64,000 nucleotides of DNA. Origin: Hymenobacter profundi (GTDB lineage: Bacteria > Bacteroidota > Bacteroidia > Cytophagales > Hymenobacteraceae). The position numbers were made by a program, and so were the translations under genes. A model generated the notes under the pieces. The model was not told where the DNA came from. It made no database searches and saw only the letters and a program-made list of their open reading frames with translations. Shown here in pieces: positions 27,243-36,849 of this stretch (its first letter is position 1; each line of letters opens with the position of its first letter). The stretch lies in assembly GCF_019334315.1 (NCBI RefSeq), contig NZ_JAHWGL010000001.1:1-64000 (forward strand). Direction: 5' to 3'.

Positions 27243-29117
27243 TTAGTGGGATACGCTGTCGACCAATACAGGTTTTCGGGGCTGTACCTTTAATACCGAT
27301 GCTCTCTCGGCCCTACTCTGCATCCGCCGTTCCCAGCGCTTGCGCTTAGGCGCAATGCTGCCGCGCAGGTACTTTTCCATCACCAGCACCGCACAGGGCG
27401 CCGCCGCTGTGGCCCCAAAACCTGCATTTTCGAGGTACACGGCCACGGCAATCTTAGGATTGTCGGCTGGGGCAAAGCCGACGAAAGCGGCGTGGTCGTC
27501 GCCTTCGTCGTTTTGCACGGTGCCGGTTTTGCCGGCTACTGTAATGCCTACGTCGGCCAGGCTGGAGGCTTCGGCCGTGCCGCCACGCTGTAGCACGGCC
27601 ACCATGCCGGGTAGCAGCGCCGCAAAGTTGGCGCTATCAATCAGGGTATGATGCTTTTCCCGGAAGCGGGGTAGGGGGCCGCTGTTGCCCACGCTGCGCA
27701 CCAGGTGCGGCGGGTAATACCAGCCGCGGTTAGCCACAATGGCCACCATATTGGCCATTTGCAGGCCCGTCAGGTTGATTTCGCCCTGCCCAATGCTGAG
27801 CGAGTAGATAGAGCGGTAGGTCCACTTTTGGGTGCCGCGGCTCTTATCATAGTAGGCGGGGGTAGGGAGGAAGCCAGGTGCCTCGCGTGCTACATCGGCA
27901 CCCAGCACCGAGTCCAGCCCAAACGACCGGACGTAGCGCCGCCACAAAGCCAGGTTGACGTGGCGGGCCGCCGCCGAATCCTGGGCCAGGCTGTCGGGCA
28001 CGCGGTTGATGAGCTGCTGCATTGCCTGGTAGAAGTAAGGGTTGCAGCTGTACTTCAGGCCCATGGTCAGGCTGTTGGCTTGGGGGTGATGGTGCACGCA
28101 ACGCACCAACGATTGGTCGCAGCGAAACCCAGTGGTAGGGAGAATAGCACCCAACTGCAACGCGGCGGCGGCATTCACCAGCTTAAACACTGAGCCGGGC
28201 GGGTTGGCCAGCATGGCCGGCCGGTTCAGCAGCGGCATATCGGCATCTTGCAGCAGCTGGGTGCGTACGCCCGCTTGGTCGGGTGCGGTGATGGTGCTGG
28301 CCGGGTACACCGGGGCCGACACATAGGCCAGAATTTCGCCGGTGCGTGGGTCCAGGGCCACCAGGTAGCCCTTGCGGCCGCCCAATAGCTTTTCGGCGTA
28401 GGCCTGTAACTTCGCGTCGATGGTTAGGTGCAGGTCTTGACCCTGCTGAAAAACGGTATCCTTCGCCCAGGTGCCATGCTGATTGCCCTGTTTATCCACC
28501 AGCGGGTGCAGATAGCCCCAATGCCCGGTAAGCAGCCCATTATAATAGGTTTCGACGCCACCATTGCGCAGCCGGTAAAAGCGGCCGCGCTTGGCGCGTT
28601 TGGCCTGGCGGTAAAAGGCCTGCGCCTCGGCACCCAGATAGCCCAGTACGGAAGCTCCCGCGCTGGTTGTGTACACACGCTGGCGCCGCTGGGTCAGCAC
28701 AAGCTTCTGGAGCTTGGTGGCGCTGCTGTCGCGGCGCACGCGCGCGGCTTCCTTGGCCGTGAGGCGGAGTTGAATGGGGTAGCCGGTAGAGGTCAGGCCG
28801 TAGGGTAGGGCATCGGCAAGGCGCTGCCGAACGGTCACCGAATCCCAACCCAGCAGCTGACCCAGCGCCAGTGTGTCGAGTAGGCGGCGCGGGAGTTTCA
28901 GGAGAAACTGCGGGCGCGTATCCACGAGCACCGAGTCGTACCGATCCAGAATGCGGCCCCGGTGCAGCGAGTCGGACACCACGATGCGCTGCCGGGTGTA
29001 GGTAGGGTTTGCGGCCTGGGCCGGGTCGCTGGTTTGCTGGTCCGACGAGGAGCAGGCAGTCAGTCCTACAAACAGCAAGAAGAAGAGTAGTCCTTGAATC
29101 GTGAAAACCGTGCGCAT
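27243..29117 (-). CDS. Penicillin-binding transpeptidase with lipoprotein signal
   Basis: About 624 residues from ATG 29117 (630 from 29135). All three penicillin-binding motifs are present, numbered from the longer start: SVFK at 315-318, SCN at 363-365 and KTG at 536-538, with the family surroundings ANPPGSVFKL and VAGKTGTVQND. The order and size resemble FtsI/PBP2-type D,D-transpeptidases that cross-link peptidoglycan in the periplasm. The N-terminus is odd: LLFFLLFVGLTACSSS is a bacterial lipobox (LTA-C), so the enzyme is predicted to be lipid-anchored rather than held by one transmembrane helix. It is not in a cell-wall gene cluster. Confidence 0.88.
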   Translation of the reverse strand: MRTVFTIQGLLFFLLFVGLTACSSSDQQTSDPAQAANPTYTRQRIVVSDSLHRGRILDRYDSVLVDTRPQFLLKLPRRLLDTLALGQLLGWDSVTVRQRLADALPYGLTSTGYPIQLRLTAKEAARVRRDSSATKLQKLVLTQRRQRVYTTSAGASVLGYLGAEAQAFYRQAKRAKRGRFYRLRNGGVETYYNGLLTGHWGYLHPLVDKQGNQHGTWAKDTVFQQGQDLHLTIDAKLQAYAEKLLGGRKGYLVALDPRTGEILAYVSAPVYPASTITAPDQAGVRTQLLQDADMPLLNRPAMLANPPGSVFKLVNAAAALQLGAILPTTGFRCDQSLVRCVHHHPQANSLTMGLKYSCNPYFYQAMQQLINRVPDSLAQDSAAARHVNLALWRRYVRSFGLDSVLGADVAREAPGFLPTPAYYDKSRGTQKWTYRSIYSLSIGQGEINLTGLQMANMVAIVANRGWYYPPHLVRSVGNSGPLPRFREKHHTLIDSANFAALLPGMVAVLQRGGTAEASSLADVGITVAGKTGTVQNDEGDDHAAFVGFAPADNPKIAVAVYLENAGFGATAAAPCAVLVMEKYLRGSIAPKRKRWERRMQSRAERASVLKVQPRKPVLVDSVSH

Positions 29118-29187
29118 GAGAGTAAAGCTAGGCATTTGCGGAGCTTCGGGCCGTGCTTTTCGATGAACCGAGTGTGATCCTATCTAT

Positions 29188-29227
29188 CGTCAGCACGCAA
29201 GATGCTTCGACTCCGCTCAGCATGACG
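29188..29227. repeat. Half-copy of the REP-like element
   Basis: CGTCAGCACGCAAGATGCTT (29188-29207) and the following 20 bases to CATGACG match one arm of the palindrome at 58166-58202 with few differences, but the partner arm is missing here. It sits just in front of the M50 gene start. Confidence 0.7.
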
Positions 29228-29266
29228 TTCAACCTCCCTATTTTCAACTTCCTAAACAGCTTTATC

Positions 29267-30383
29267 ATGAAGAAACTAAGACTATTTATATTCGCAATAG
29301 TGGGCGGGGTTGTAGGTTTTCTAGTTGCCAGAAACGGACTACTTTCCCCACCCATCTCCTTACACTGGACCCTGCTGCAAAAACTGGCGCTGTTGGCCCT
29401 GCTGCTGGTGGCGTGGCTGGTGGCAGTTGGTCTGCACGAGTTGGGCCACGCACTGGCCGGGCGCCTGCAAGGGTTTCGCCTGCACTGGCTCACGATAGGC
29501 CCGCTGATGTGGCGCCGCCAGCCCACGGGCCACCTACGCTTCGAGTGGAACCGCAACCTGAATACAGCCGGGGGCCTGGCCCTCAGTGTGCCCACCGACG
29601 ATGTGCGGCTGCGCGAACGGTTCCGCGTATTCGCTGCGGGCGGGCCACTGGCCAGCCTATTATGGGGCGCGCTGGGGGTAGGCCTCTACACGCTGCTGCC
29701 GGCCGCAGCTCAAGGCACGGTGCCGGCAATAGCGCTGGTCCTGAGCGGTGGTATTTCTCTTCTGCTGTTCGTCGTCACCATCATTCCCTTTCACACCGGA
29801 GGCTTCGCCAGCGACGGCATGCGCCTACTCAACCTAAGCCGCCGGGGACCAAAACAAGAGCTGGAAGTAAGCATGCTGACAGCCTCTATTCGCAGCATGG
29901 TCGGCACACGACCGCGTGAGTTGAACCGCTCGGCCCTGGAAGCCGCCGCTGCCCTGCACGTCGAGCACCCATTGAAATGCCATCTGTCTCACTACCTCTA
30001 CCTGCACTATCTCGACGCGGGCGACCCGGTAGCTGCCGGGCAGCAACTGGCCCACTATCGCCAACAGCTGTCTCAAGTGCCGGCGGCATTGCAAGCTAGC
30101 GGCTGGCTGGAATCCGCGTTTTTCAGCGCCGCCTACGAGCACGACGCCACGGCAGCCCGCCCAGCTCAACGCCTTCACCCCAGCCGACCAACCGCCGCGC
30201 GTAGAAGCGGCGCTGGCTCGCCTCGCCGGCGATGCCGAGCGTGCCCACGCGCAGGCGCAAGCCGCCCTACGCGAGCTGCCTCGCAACCTCGATCAGGGTA
30301 GTGTTCATCTGTATCGGGAATGGCTGCAAGACACCGTGCGCTGGGCAGAACAAGCAGCCGTTGCGCGGGTAGCGTCTGTGTAG
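29267..30383 (+). pseudogene. M50-type intramembrane metalloprotease, frameshifted near its end
   Basis: ATG 29267 opens a membrane protein of the site-2-protease/M50 type: zinc motif HELGH at residues 57-61 in the first-third membrane helix, a second motif GGFASDGMRLLNL, and several transmembrane helices. After about 30161 the frame turns into unlikely Arg/Pro-rich sequence to a stop at 30301. One base over, the frame reads QLNAFTPADQPPRVEAALARLA and on to WLQDTVRWAEQAAVARVASV with a stop at 30381-30383. The span is 1117 bases, one more than a multiple of three, so a single extra base near the C-rich 30155-30162 explains it. The intact product would have about 371 residues. Confidence 0.7.
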
Positions 30384-31045
30384 GGTAGCCAAGGTCGAGG
30401 CCAGCCTGCGCAAGTAGGCATTGTACCCAATCGGAGCGGATTGCCTGCATGCCACTAGAGGTACAGCCCGTATGCAGTAGCTTCAACTGTAAGATAGGCT
30501 GCGCGCCCTCGCGCTGGCTGGGGTCGTGCTGATTGGCCACCTCGTAGCTCATGGCCCAAGGCTGTTTTACCTACAGGATATTGTCATTTTGCAGCCTCAA
30601 TGACAAGACGTTGCTGAGCTGCTGTCGTGAACTAGCCGATAACGTTCTACCCTCCTCCAGCCCATGTATAGGAGACAGGGTAGTATCACGAAAGAGCGAT
30701 TGACTATACCGGAGCTAGGTATGCTGATGCAGCATAATTTCGTGGCTTATAGAACGCTATAACGTTGACTGCCACCTATATGCTTGGTGACGAAAAACGG
30801 AAGAAGAAGCTCGGCCTTAGCGCGGTCACAACAATAGGATTTATGGGGTAGGAGGCCTTGGTTTTGTCTTCGTATCGCAGAAAGTAATGAGGTTGTTTAT
30901 AAGTGCAAAATATTGATAATAAGGTAGTAATAGCAAATAAAAGCGCGGTGTTTGTTGCTGATCGGTGCCGCCAACAAATCGACAGGGGGACCGTTGAAAG
31001 GGCAAGACAAGTGATTCTCACCTTCGATCTTTTATCCTCTGTATC
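30384..31045. other. Long intergenic region without a supportable gene
   Basis: About 660 bases. Present are a small hairpin CTACCCT/AGGGTAG at 30647-30687 and an AT-rich segment before 31046 which likely carries the DUF892 promoter. A minus-strand frame at about 30400-30552 has protein-like composition (MSYEVANQHDPSQREG) but runs into sense of the M50 gene and may be a remnant. I see no RNA gene signature. Confidence 0.4.
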
Positions 31046-31534
31046 ATGAAAACCGACGACCTAAAGCAACTCATCAAAGACGGCTTATCAGCCCAAAAAG
31101 CAGGAAGCCAGGTAGCCGCCAAAGCAACCGACGAAATTCTCGACGACGCCACGCACCCCGAGCTGAAAGCCGCCCTCAAGGAAGGCAACGAAACATCCAA
31201 GGAGTGGGCCAAGCGCCTTGATCGTGCCATCGAAGAAGTAGGCGGCGCCGATAGCCAGGACAACGAAATTATGGAAGCTCACTACCAAGTGAGCAAAGAG
31301 ATTCGGGCGCAAGCCAAAACCGACAGCGTGCGCGACCTGGGCATCATTGCCAGCGGCCAAATGGCCCTACACTATTGGATAGCTTCCTTCGGCACGGTGG
31401 CCTCGTACGCTGCCTCCGCAGGCCTCTCGCAGACCGAAAAAGAACTGAAAGCCTCCGTGCAAGAAGCCAAACAGGCCGACGACAAGCACACCGACATCGC
31501 CCAACGGATTCTCGCTGAAGAGGGCCAGGAATAG
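31046..31534 (+). CDS. DUF892 (YciE/YciF) ferritin-like protein
   Basis: A 162-residue all-alpha cytoplasmic protein of the DUF892 family (YciE/YciF type), a four-helix bundle. Conserved features: KQLIKDGLSAQKAGSQVAAKA, DATHPELKAALKEGNETSKEWAKRLD, and a helix IIASGQMALHYWIASFGTVASYA. Members are ferritin-like and stress-induced in enterics and often carry acidic/His diiron ligands; here the Glu, Gln and His at these helices could fit but metal binding is not shown. A strong terminator hairpin follows the stop by about 20 bases. Confidence 0.85.
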   Translation: MKTDDLKQLIKDGLSAQKAGSQVAAKATDEILDDATHPELKAALKEGNETSKEWAKRLDRAIEEVGGADSQDNEIMEAHYQVSKEIRAQAKTDSVRDLGIIASGQMALHYWIASFGTVASYAASAGLSQTEKELKASVQEAKQADDKHTDIAQRILAEEGQE

Positions 31535-31554
31535 GGGGGCTTCCTCTCTACCTA

Positions 31555-31608
31555 CTAAACGCAAACCGCGCCGCTTGGATAGCTCCAGGCGGCGCGGTTT
31601 GCGTTTAG
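31555..31608. terminator. Strong terminator hairpin with 20-base perfect arms
   Basis: 31555-31574 pairs perfectly with 31589-31608 (arms of 20 bases, GC-rich core AACCGCGCCGC). The right arm ends in GTTTAG rather than a T run. It follows the DUF892 gene and marks the left edge of the AT-rich island. Confidence 0.75.
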
Positions 31609-31742
31609 CATGTTGTGGCTGCGAGAGTATAAGTTCCGCTTATAGCTACTCCTAAACACCCAATAGAGGTACCAGACCCAATCACGATGCCCGCCACCAG
31701 CAACGTGCCACTAACTACGCCAAAGGCTCGAACAAGCGTTAC
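31605..31742 (-). pseudogene. Possible remnant of an amino-acid permease (APC) gene
   Basis: In the minus strand, a short open stretch reads VTLVRAFGVVSGTLLVAGIV followed by IGSGTS, which resembles the first transmembrane helix of APC-superfamily amino-acid transporters (typically ...GLxSGxxxVxGxxIGSGIF). It has no credible start, ends after about 45 codons at 31605, and the following TSIGCLGVA is not family-like. Upstream codons MKVPEKPPVATP end in a stop in another frame. It is either a degraded gene fragment or a chance resemblance. Confidence 0.3.
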
Positions 31743-31863
31743 GGGGTAGCAACGGGTGGCTTTTCTGGAACTTTCATGCTCCAAGGTAGCCAGTTTTGGT
31801 GCTAGACGGGGCGGTATTGGCTGGCCGCTGGTGCGGCAGGGTGGATAAGATTCTTTAGGTTAA

Positions 31864-33104
31864 TTATATAACTAGTTGGTTTTGGTAATCATGCATTATC
31901 TGTCCAATAGGTTTAGTTCTAGAATTATCAGTGAATTTACCAAGCTCTCTTAACCTGTTTATTATAGAAGTCTTAGATAGCTCAAGGCGTATAGACATAG
32001 AATTGATAATTTTTACAAAGATTTTAATATTATTCGGTTGATCATCTACGTATAAATTACCTTCTCTTGCGTCAAATCTTCCTTGATATTGTAATAGCAT
32101 TGCCATAAGCGGTGCTTTGGGCATTGTTAAACATGCTGCGAAGTAATTTGCTTGCCATTCTATCCATTGCTTTTCGTTCTGTAAGCTGTGTTTATTTGTT
32201 CTAAAATTATACTCAGAGTCAGGTAAAGTGTTTATAAGTTGACTTTCTATAAGTGCTCCATCATGGATTAGGCAATGGCCTATTTCATGCGCTAAAACAA
32301 ACTTGTATCTTTTTTCCTTATACAGATTGTGATTAACATGAATGGTTTGATTATTAACATCAAAGCATCCAAAAATTGATGTATTATCAGTGTTTTTGAC
32401 CTTAAGCCCTAAAATTCTATTTGTGTATTTTACTAAATCTTCAATAGATAATATTCTTTCGCCTTTCAATATTCCTGTGTCTATATGATTTAAAACTTCG
32501 TTAGCTATTAATTCTATGTCTTTTTTAGAATAGTTTTTGATATTGTTTTCAATATTGCTCACTTTCTGAAGAGCTTTTATTAATGTTGTGTCTATTTCTT
32601 TTTCTAAATATTTTTCCCCTTGATCGAGATGAACCACATTTTTGTTGAAAAACTGTATAGATTGATCTGTTTTTAGCTTATTGTATAATATAATATTATA
32701 TTGATTACTTGTGTTTACTCCGACAAGCATCACCCCTTGAGATTCGGCAAAGTTGTGAGCTGATTTTTGGAACCTACTTGTAGTAATAAATACTGCCTTA
32801 GAGTTTCGAGGTGCAACCTGCTCTATCTTTTTGCAGAATGCCTCAAGCCTGTCTATAGATATCGGTGTTTTATAGTCTTTACATTCTATTATATAAATAT
32901 AGAATATTTATTAGAACCAGGGGGCTGAACTTCTATTGTTAAATCAAAAATAATATTTCCTTTTCTGGCATGTGAATAATATGGCTCCTTTGTTTTAATC
33001 GTATATGCATCAGCCATTACAGCGATTCTCTTTTCTTCTATCATAGCTTCAACGATACGTAAAGCTCTTTCTTCAAAAGCATCTCCTTTTGCAGTAGTGT
33101 TCAT
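31864..33104 (-). pseudogene. Restriction-endonuclease-like / ImmA-IrrE metallopeptidase fusion, split by frameshift
   Basis: Two pieces on one strand. The first, from ATG 33104, reads MNTTAKGDAFEERALRIVEA ... IIFDLTIEVQPPGSNKYSIF and stops at 32889. In another frame, just after the TA-rich TATATTTATATAATAG run, it continues IECKDYKTPISIDRLEAFCK, then into the M78 (ImmA/IrrE) peptidase region with FVLAHEIGHCLIH (zinc motif HEIGH) and a helical tail ending at 31864. D...E-C-K is the PD-(D/E)xK pattern of Mrr-like nucleases. The combined span of 1241 bases is two over a multiple of three. An intact product would be about 413 residues. The gene is strongly AT-rich compared with its neighbours, a sign of recent transfer. 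Role could be in phage defence or repressor cleavage; this is inference. Confidence 0.7.
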
Positions 33105-33136
33105 GATATCAAGTATTTATAAGTAACAGTTAGCGC

Positions 33137-33201
33137 AAAAAGTAATGGTTTTACACAAAGACTAATAGGGTGTTAATCTTTGTGTAAAACCATTACTTTT
33201 T
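33137..33201. repeat. Perfect 25-base inverted repeat
   Basis: 33137-33161 and 33177-33201 are perfect inverted copies (core AGTAATGGTTTTACACAAAG) with a 15-base loop. A and T runs at both outer ends make it a good bidirectional terminator for the flanking minus-strand genes, or the end of a mobile element. It marks the right border of the AT-rich island. Confidence 0.85.
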
Positions 33202-33236
33202 ATTCGCTTCATATTAGCTAAAGCAGACGCCCTGGC

Positions 33237-36200
33237 TTACATATTCCGCCGATACTGCCCGCCTACCTCAAACAGCGCATTCGTAATCTGCCCAAGCGAG
33301 CAGAACTTCACGGTTTCCATCAGCTCCTCGAACAAATTCCCGTTGGCAATGGCTACCTGTTGCAGTTGCTTCAGGCGCTGCTCGGTGGTACCTTGGTTGC
33401 GGGCGTGCAGGTTTTGCAGCATCGTGATTTGATACTGCTTTTCCTCCTCCGTGGCGCGGATTACCTCGGCCGGGATGACCGTGGGCGAGCCTTTGGAGGA
33501 GAGGAAGGTGTTCACGCCGATGATGGGATACTCGCCCGTGTGCTTGAGCATCTCGTAGTGCATGCTTTCCTCCTGAATCTTGCCGCGCTGGTACATGGTT
33601 TCCATGGCGCCCAGCACGCCGCCGCGCTCCGTGATGCGGTCGAACTCGGCCAGGACGGCTTCTTCTACCAGGTCGGTCAGCTCTTCGATGATGAAGGAGC
33701 CTTGCAGCGGGTTTTCGTTTTTGGCCAGGCCCAGTTCGCGGTTGATGATGAGCTGAATAGCCATAGCCCGGCGCACCGATTCTTCGGTGGGCGTAGTGAT
33801 GGCCTCATCGTAGGCGTTGGTATGCAGGGAGTTGCAGTTGTCGTAGATGGCGTAGAGCGCCTGCAACGTGGTGCGGATATCGTTAAAGTCGATTTCCTGG
33901 GCGTGCAGCGAGCGGCCGCTGGTCTGGATGTGGTACTTCAGCATCTGCGAGCGGGCGTTGGCGCCGTACTTCAGCTTCATGGCCTTGGCCCAGATGCGGC
34001 GCGCCACGCGGCCAATCACGGCGTACTCGGGGTCGATGCCGTTGGAGAAGAAGAACGACAGGTTGGGCGCGAAGTCGTTCACGTCCATGCCCCGGCTCAC
34101 GTAGTACTCCACAAAGGTGAAGCCGTTGCTGAGGGTAAGGGCCAGTTGGGTGATGGGGTTGGCGCCCGCCTCGGCAATATGGTAGCCCGAAATCGACACC
34201 GAGTAGAAGTTGCGGACCTTCTCCGTGATAAAGTATTCCTGCACGTCGCCCATCAGGCGCAGGGCAAACTCCGTGGAGAAGATGCAGGTGTTCTGGGCCT
34301 GGTCTTCCTTGAGAATGTCGGCCTGCACGGTGCCGCGCACCTGCGAGAGCGTGCGCGCCTTGATGGTGGCGTACACGTCGGCGGGGAGGACCTGGTCGCC
34401 GGTCACGCCGAGCAGCATCAGGCCTAGGCCGTCGTTGCCTTCGGGTAGGGCGCCTTGGTAGCGCGGGCACTCCAGGTTTTTCTCGTGGTAGAGCTGGTTG
34501 ATCTTGGCATCTACCTCACTTTCCAGCCCGTTCTCCTTTATATAGAGTTCACACTGTTGGTCGATAGCGGCGTTCATGAAGAACGCTGCCAGCGTGGCCG
34601 CCGGACCGTTAATGGTCATCGACACCGACGTGCTGGGGTTGGCCAGGTTGAAGCCGGAGTAGAGCTTCTTGGCGTCGTCGAGGCAGGCGATGCTCACGCC
34701 GGCATTGCCGATTTTGCCGTAGATGTCGGGCCGCAGGTCGGGGTCCTCGCCGTAGAGCGTCACCGAGTCGAAGGCCGTGCTCAGGCGCTTGGCGGGTAGG
34801 CCCATGCTCACGTAGTGGAAGCGCCGGTTGGTTCGCTCGGGGCCGCCTTCGCCCGCAAACATGCGGGTAGGGTCTTCGCCCTCGCGCTTGAAGGGAAACA
34901 CGCCGGCCGTGTAGGGAAACTCGCCGGGTACGTTTTCCTGCAACTGCCAGCGGAGCAAGTCGCCCCACGCCGTGTAGCGGGGTAGGGAAACCTTGGGAAT
35001 CTGCTGGCCCGAGAGGCTCTGGGTGTGCGTCTGGATGCGGATTTCCTTGTCGCGCACCTTAAACACAAACTCCGGGGCTTTGTACGCGGCTACCTTGTGC
35101 GGCCAGGTTTCCAGGAGTTTCCAGTTTTGCCCGTCCAGCCGCAGCTTGATTTCCTCGAATGCGGCCTCCAGGCCGGCCACGAGTGCGCCGGCGTCGAGGG
35201 CTGGGCTGCTCCCGCTGGTTCCGCTAGGGCTTCCGGCCCCGAGGCTGCGGACGGCGTCGACACTTTGCTGAAGTCCGAAAAGCTGCTGGGCAGTTGCGGA
35301 TTGTTGGTGGACCCACTGGTCATATTGGCGGTTGGTTTCGGCTATTTCGGAAAGATAACGCGTGCGGTGGGGCGGAATGATATAGATCTTCTCCGATTCT
35401 CCCACCGGAGTTTCGAGGTGCGAGGCAAAGGTAGCGCCCGTTTTTTCTTCCAGCACGTGCAGCACGGCCCGGTACAGGTGGTTCATGCCGGGGTCGTTGA
35501 ACTGGGAGGCGATGGTGCCGAACACCGGCATCTGGTCCAGGGGCGCGTCCCAGCGCTGGTGGTTGCGTTGGTACTGCTTGCGTACGTCGCGCAGGGCGTC
35601 GAGGGCGCCGCGCTTGTCGAACTTATTGAGGGCAATGACGTCGGCAAAATCCAGCATGTCGATTTTCTCCAGCTGGGTAGCGGCGCCGTACTCGGGCGTC
35701 ATCACGTAGAGGCTGGCGTCGGAGTGCTCGGTTATTTCCGTGTCCGACTGCCCGATGCCCGAGGTTTCGAGGATAATCAGGTCGAAGTCGGCGGCGCGTA
35801 CCACGTCCACGGCGTCCTGCACGTACTTGCTCAGCGCCAAGTTGCTCTGACGGGTAGCGAGGCTGCGCATATACACCCGCGGCGAGTTGATGGCGTTCAT
35901 CCGAATCCGGTCGCCGAGTAGGGCGCCGCCCGTCTTGCGCTTGCTGGGGTCGACGGAAATAATGGCAATGGTCTTCTCCGGAAAATCGAGCAGGAAGCGC
36001 CTTACCAGCTCATCCACCAAGCTCGACTTGCCCGCGCCGCCCGTGCCGGTGATGCCTAGTATTGGTGTTTTAGCTATTAGCTGTTGGCTGTTAGCTGTTG
36101 GCTTGTCGTTATTTTCTGTGGACGAAGAGCTAGCAGCTAACAGCTGAGAGCTAACAGCTGAGAATTCTTCCGGGAAGTTTTCGGCGGCGGAAATCAAGCG

Positions 36201-36707
36201 GCCAATGCTGCGGGCGTCCTTCTCCTTCACGTGGCTGACTTCGCCGTTGAGGTGCTGGCCTGTCGGGAAGTCCGATTTTTCCAGCAGGTCGTTGATCATG
36301 CCCTGTAGGCCCATAGCGCGGCCGTGGTCGGGCGAGTAAATGCGCTCGATTCCGTAGGCTTCCAGCTCCTCTATCTCCGTGGGTAGAATCACGCCGCCGC
36401 CGCCGCCAAAGATCTTTACGTGGCCCGCGCCGCGCTCGTGCAGCAGGTCGTGCATGTACTTGAAGTACTCGTTGTGGCCGCCCTGGTAGCTGGTAATGGC
36501 AATGGCCTGGGCATCTTCCTGAATGGCGCAGTCTACGATTTCCTGCACTGAGCGGTTATGGCCCAGGTGGATCACCTCCGCGCCGCTACTCTGGATGATA
36601 CGGCGCATGATGTTGATGGCCGCATCGTGCCCATCGAACAGGGCAGCGGCCGTAACGATGCGAACGTGATTCTGGGGTTTATAGGGGGCAACGGGGGTGG
36701 TTTGCAT
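33237..36707 (-). CDS. icmF: Fused B12-dependent acyl-CoA mutase (IcmF type)
   Basis: A 1156-residue single-chain enzyme combining, in order, a B12-binding domain (residues about 12-145; [13 protein letters not shown] carries the adenosylcobalamin His27), a MeaB-like GTPase chaperone domain (P-loop [13 protein letters not shown] at about 217-230; NKFD later) and a large mutase barrel (from about 560). This is the layout of IcmF, which isomerises isobutyryl-CoA to n-butyryl-CoA (and related substrates), with the G-protein chaperoning cofactor exchange. Substrate preference is not certain from sequence. The linker at residues 183-213 is encoded by an inserted palindromic repeat (see 36071-36162). 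It appears monocistronic. Confidence 0.93.
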   Translation of the reverse strand: MQTTPVAPYKPQNHVRIVTAAALFDGHDAAINIMRRIIQSSGAEVIHLGHNRSVQEIVDCAIQEDAQAIAITSYQGGHNEYFKYMHDLLHERGAGHVKIFGGGGGVILPTEIEELEAYGIERIYSPDHGRAMGLQGMINDLLEKSDFPTGQHLNGEVSHVKEKDARSIGRLISAAENFPEEFSAVSSQLLAASSSSTENNDKPTANSQQLIAKTPILGITGTGGAGKSSLVDELVRRFLLDFPEKTIAIISVDPSKRKTGGALLGDRIRMNAINSPRVYMRSLATRQSNLALSKYVQDAVDVVRAADFDLIILETSGIGQSDTEITEHSDASLYVMTPEYGAATQLEKIDMLDFADVIALNKFDKRGALDALRDVRKQYQRNHQRWDAPLDQMPVFGTIASQFNDPGMNHLYRAVLHVLEEKTGATFASHLETPVGESEKIYIIPPHRTRYLSEIAETNRQYDQWVHQQSATAQQLFGLQQSVDAVRSLGAGSPSGTSGSSPALDAGALVAGLEAAFEEIKLRLDGQNWKLLETWPHKVAAYKAPEFVFKVRDKEIRIQTHTQSLSGQQIPKVSLPRYTAWGDLLRWQLQENVPGEFPYTAGVFPFKREGEDPTRMFAGEGGPERTNRRFHYVSMGLPAKRLSTAFDSVTLYGEDPDLRPDIYGKIGNAGVSIACLDDAKKLYSGFNLANPSTSVSMTINGPAATLAAFFMNAAIDQQCELYIKENGLESEVDAKINQLYHEKNLECPRYQGALPEGNDGLGLMLLGVTGDQVLPADVYATIKARTLSQVRGTVQADILKEDQAQNTCIFSTEFALRLMGDVQEYFITEKVRNFYSVSISGYHIAEAGANPITQLALTLSNGFTFVEYYVSRGMDVNDFAPNLSFFFSNGIDPEYAVIGRVARRIWAKAMKLKYGANARSQMLKYHIQTSGRSLHAQEIDFNDIRTTLQALYAIYDNCNSLHTNAYDEAITTPTEESVRRAMAIQLIINRELGLAKNENPLQGSFIIEELTDLVEEAVLAEFDRITERGGVLGAMETMYQRGKIQEESMHYEMLKHTGEYPIIGVNTFLSSKGSPTVIPAEVIRATEEEKQYQITMLQNLHARNQGTTEQRLKQLQQVAIANGNLFEELMETVKFCSLGQITNALFEVGGQYRRNM
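36071..36162. repeat. Repeat cluster inside the icmF coding sequence
   Basis: AGCTGTTGGCTGTTAGCTGTTGG lies near 36079, and its inverted relatives AGCTAACAGCTGAGAGCTAAC near 36135. On the coding strand this gives [14 protein letters not shown] ... [11 protein letters not shown]. The segment keeps the frame open. The word AGCTAACAGCTG is repeated twice in tandem on one side. Confidence 0.7.
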
Positions 36708-36849
36708 AATTGGGTGGGGTGGGTAGTTTGGGTAGGCTAAGGTACGAAATAGGCAGCGGGGGCGCGTGCAAGGCGTCCGCGTTGCGCTATCTCATTCAGC
36801 TCGTGCTACCTAAACAACGTCAGCAACGACGAGCGCGTGCAACGCGCCC

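Noticed and set aside
30175-30552. Minus-strand ORF of 125 codons
   Set aside because: Its second half is antisense to the M50 gene tail, with a Pro/Arg-rich composition typical of a shadow frame. The first part may be a remnant but is not supportable.
36071-36162. Possible CRISPR repeats
   Set aside because: Repeated words are short, of mixed orientation, with no regular spacers, and lie in an open coding frame.
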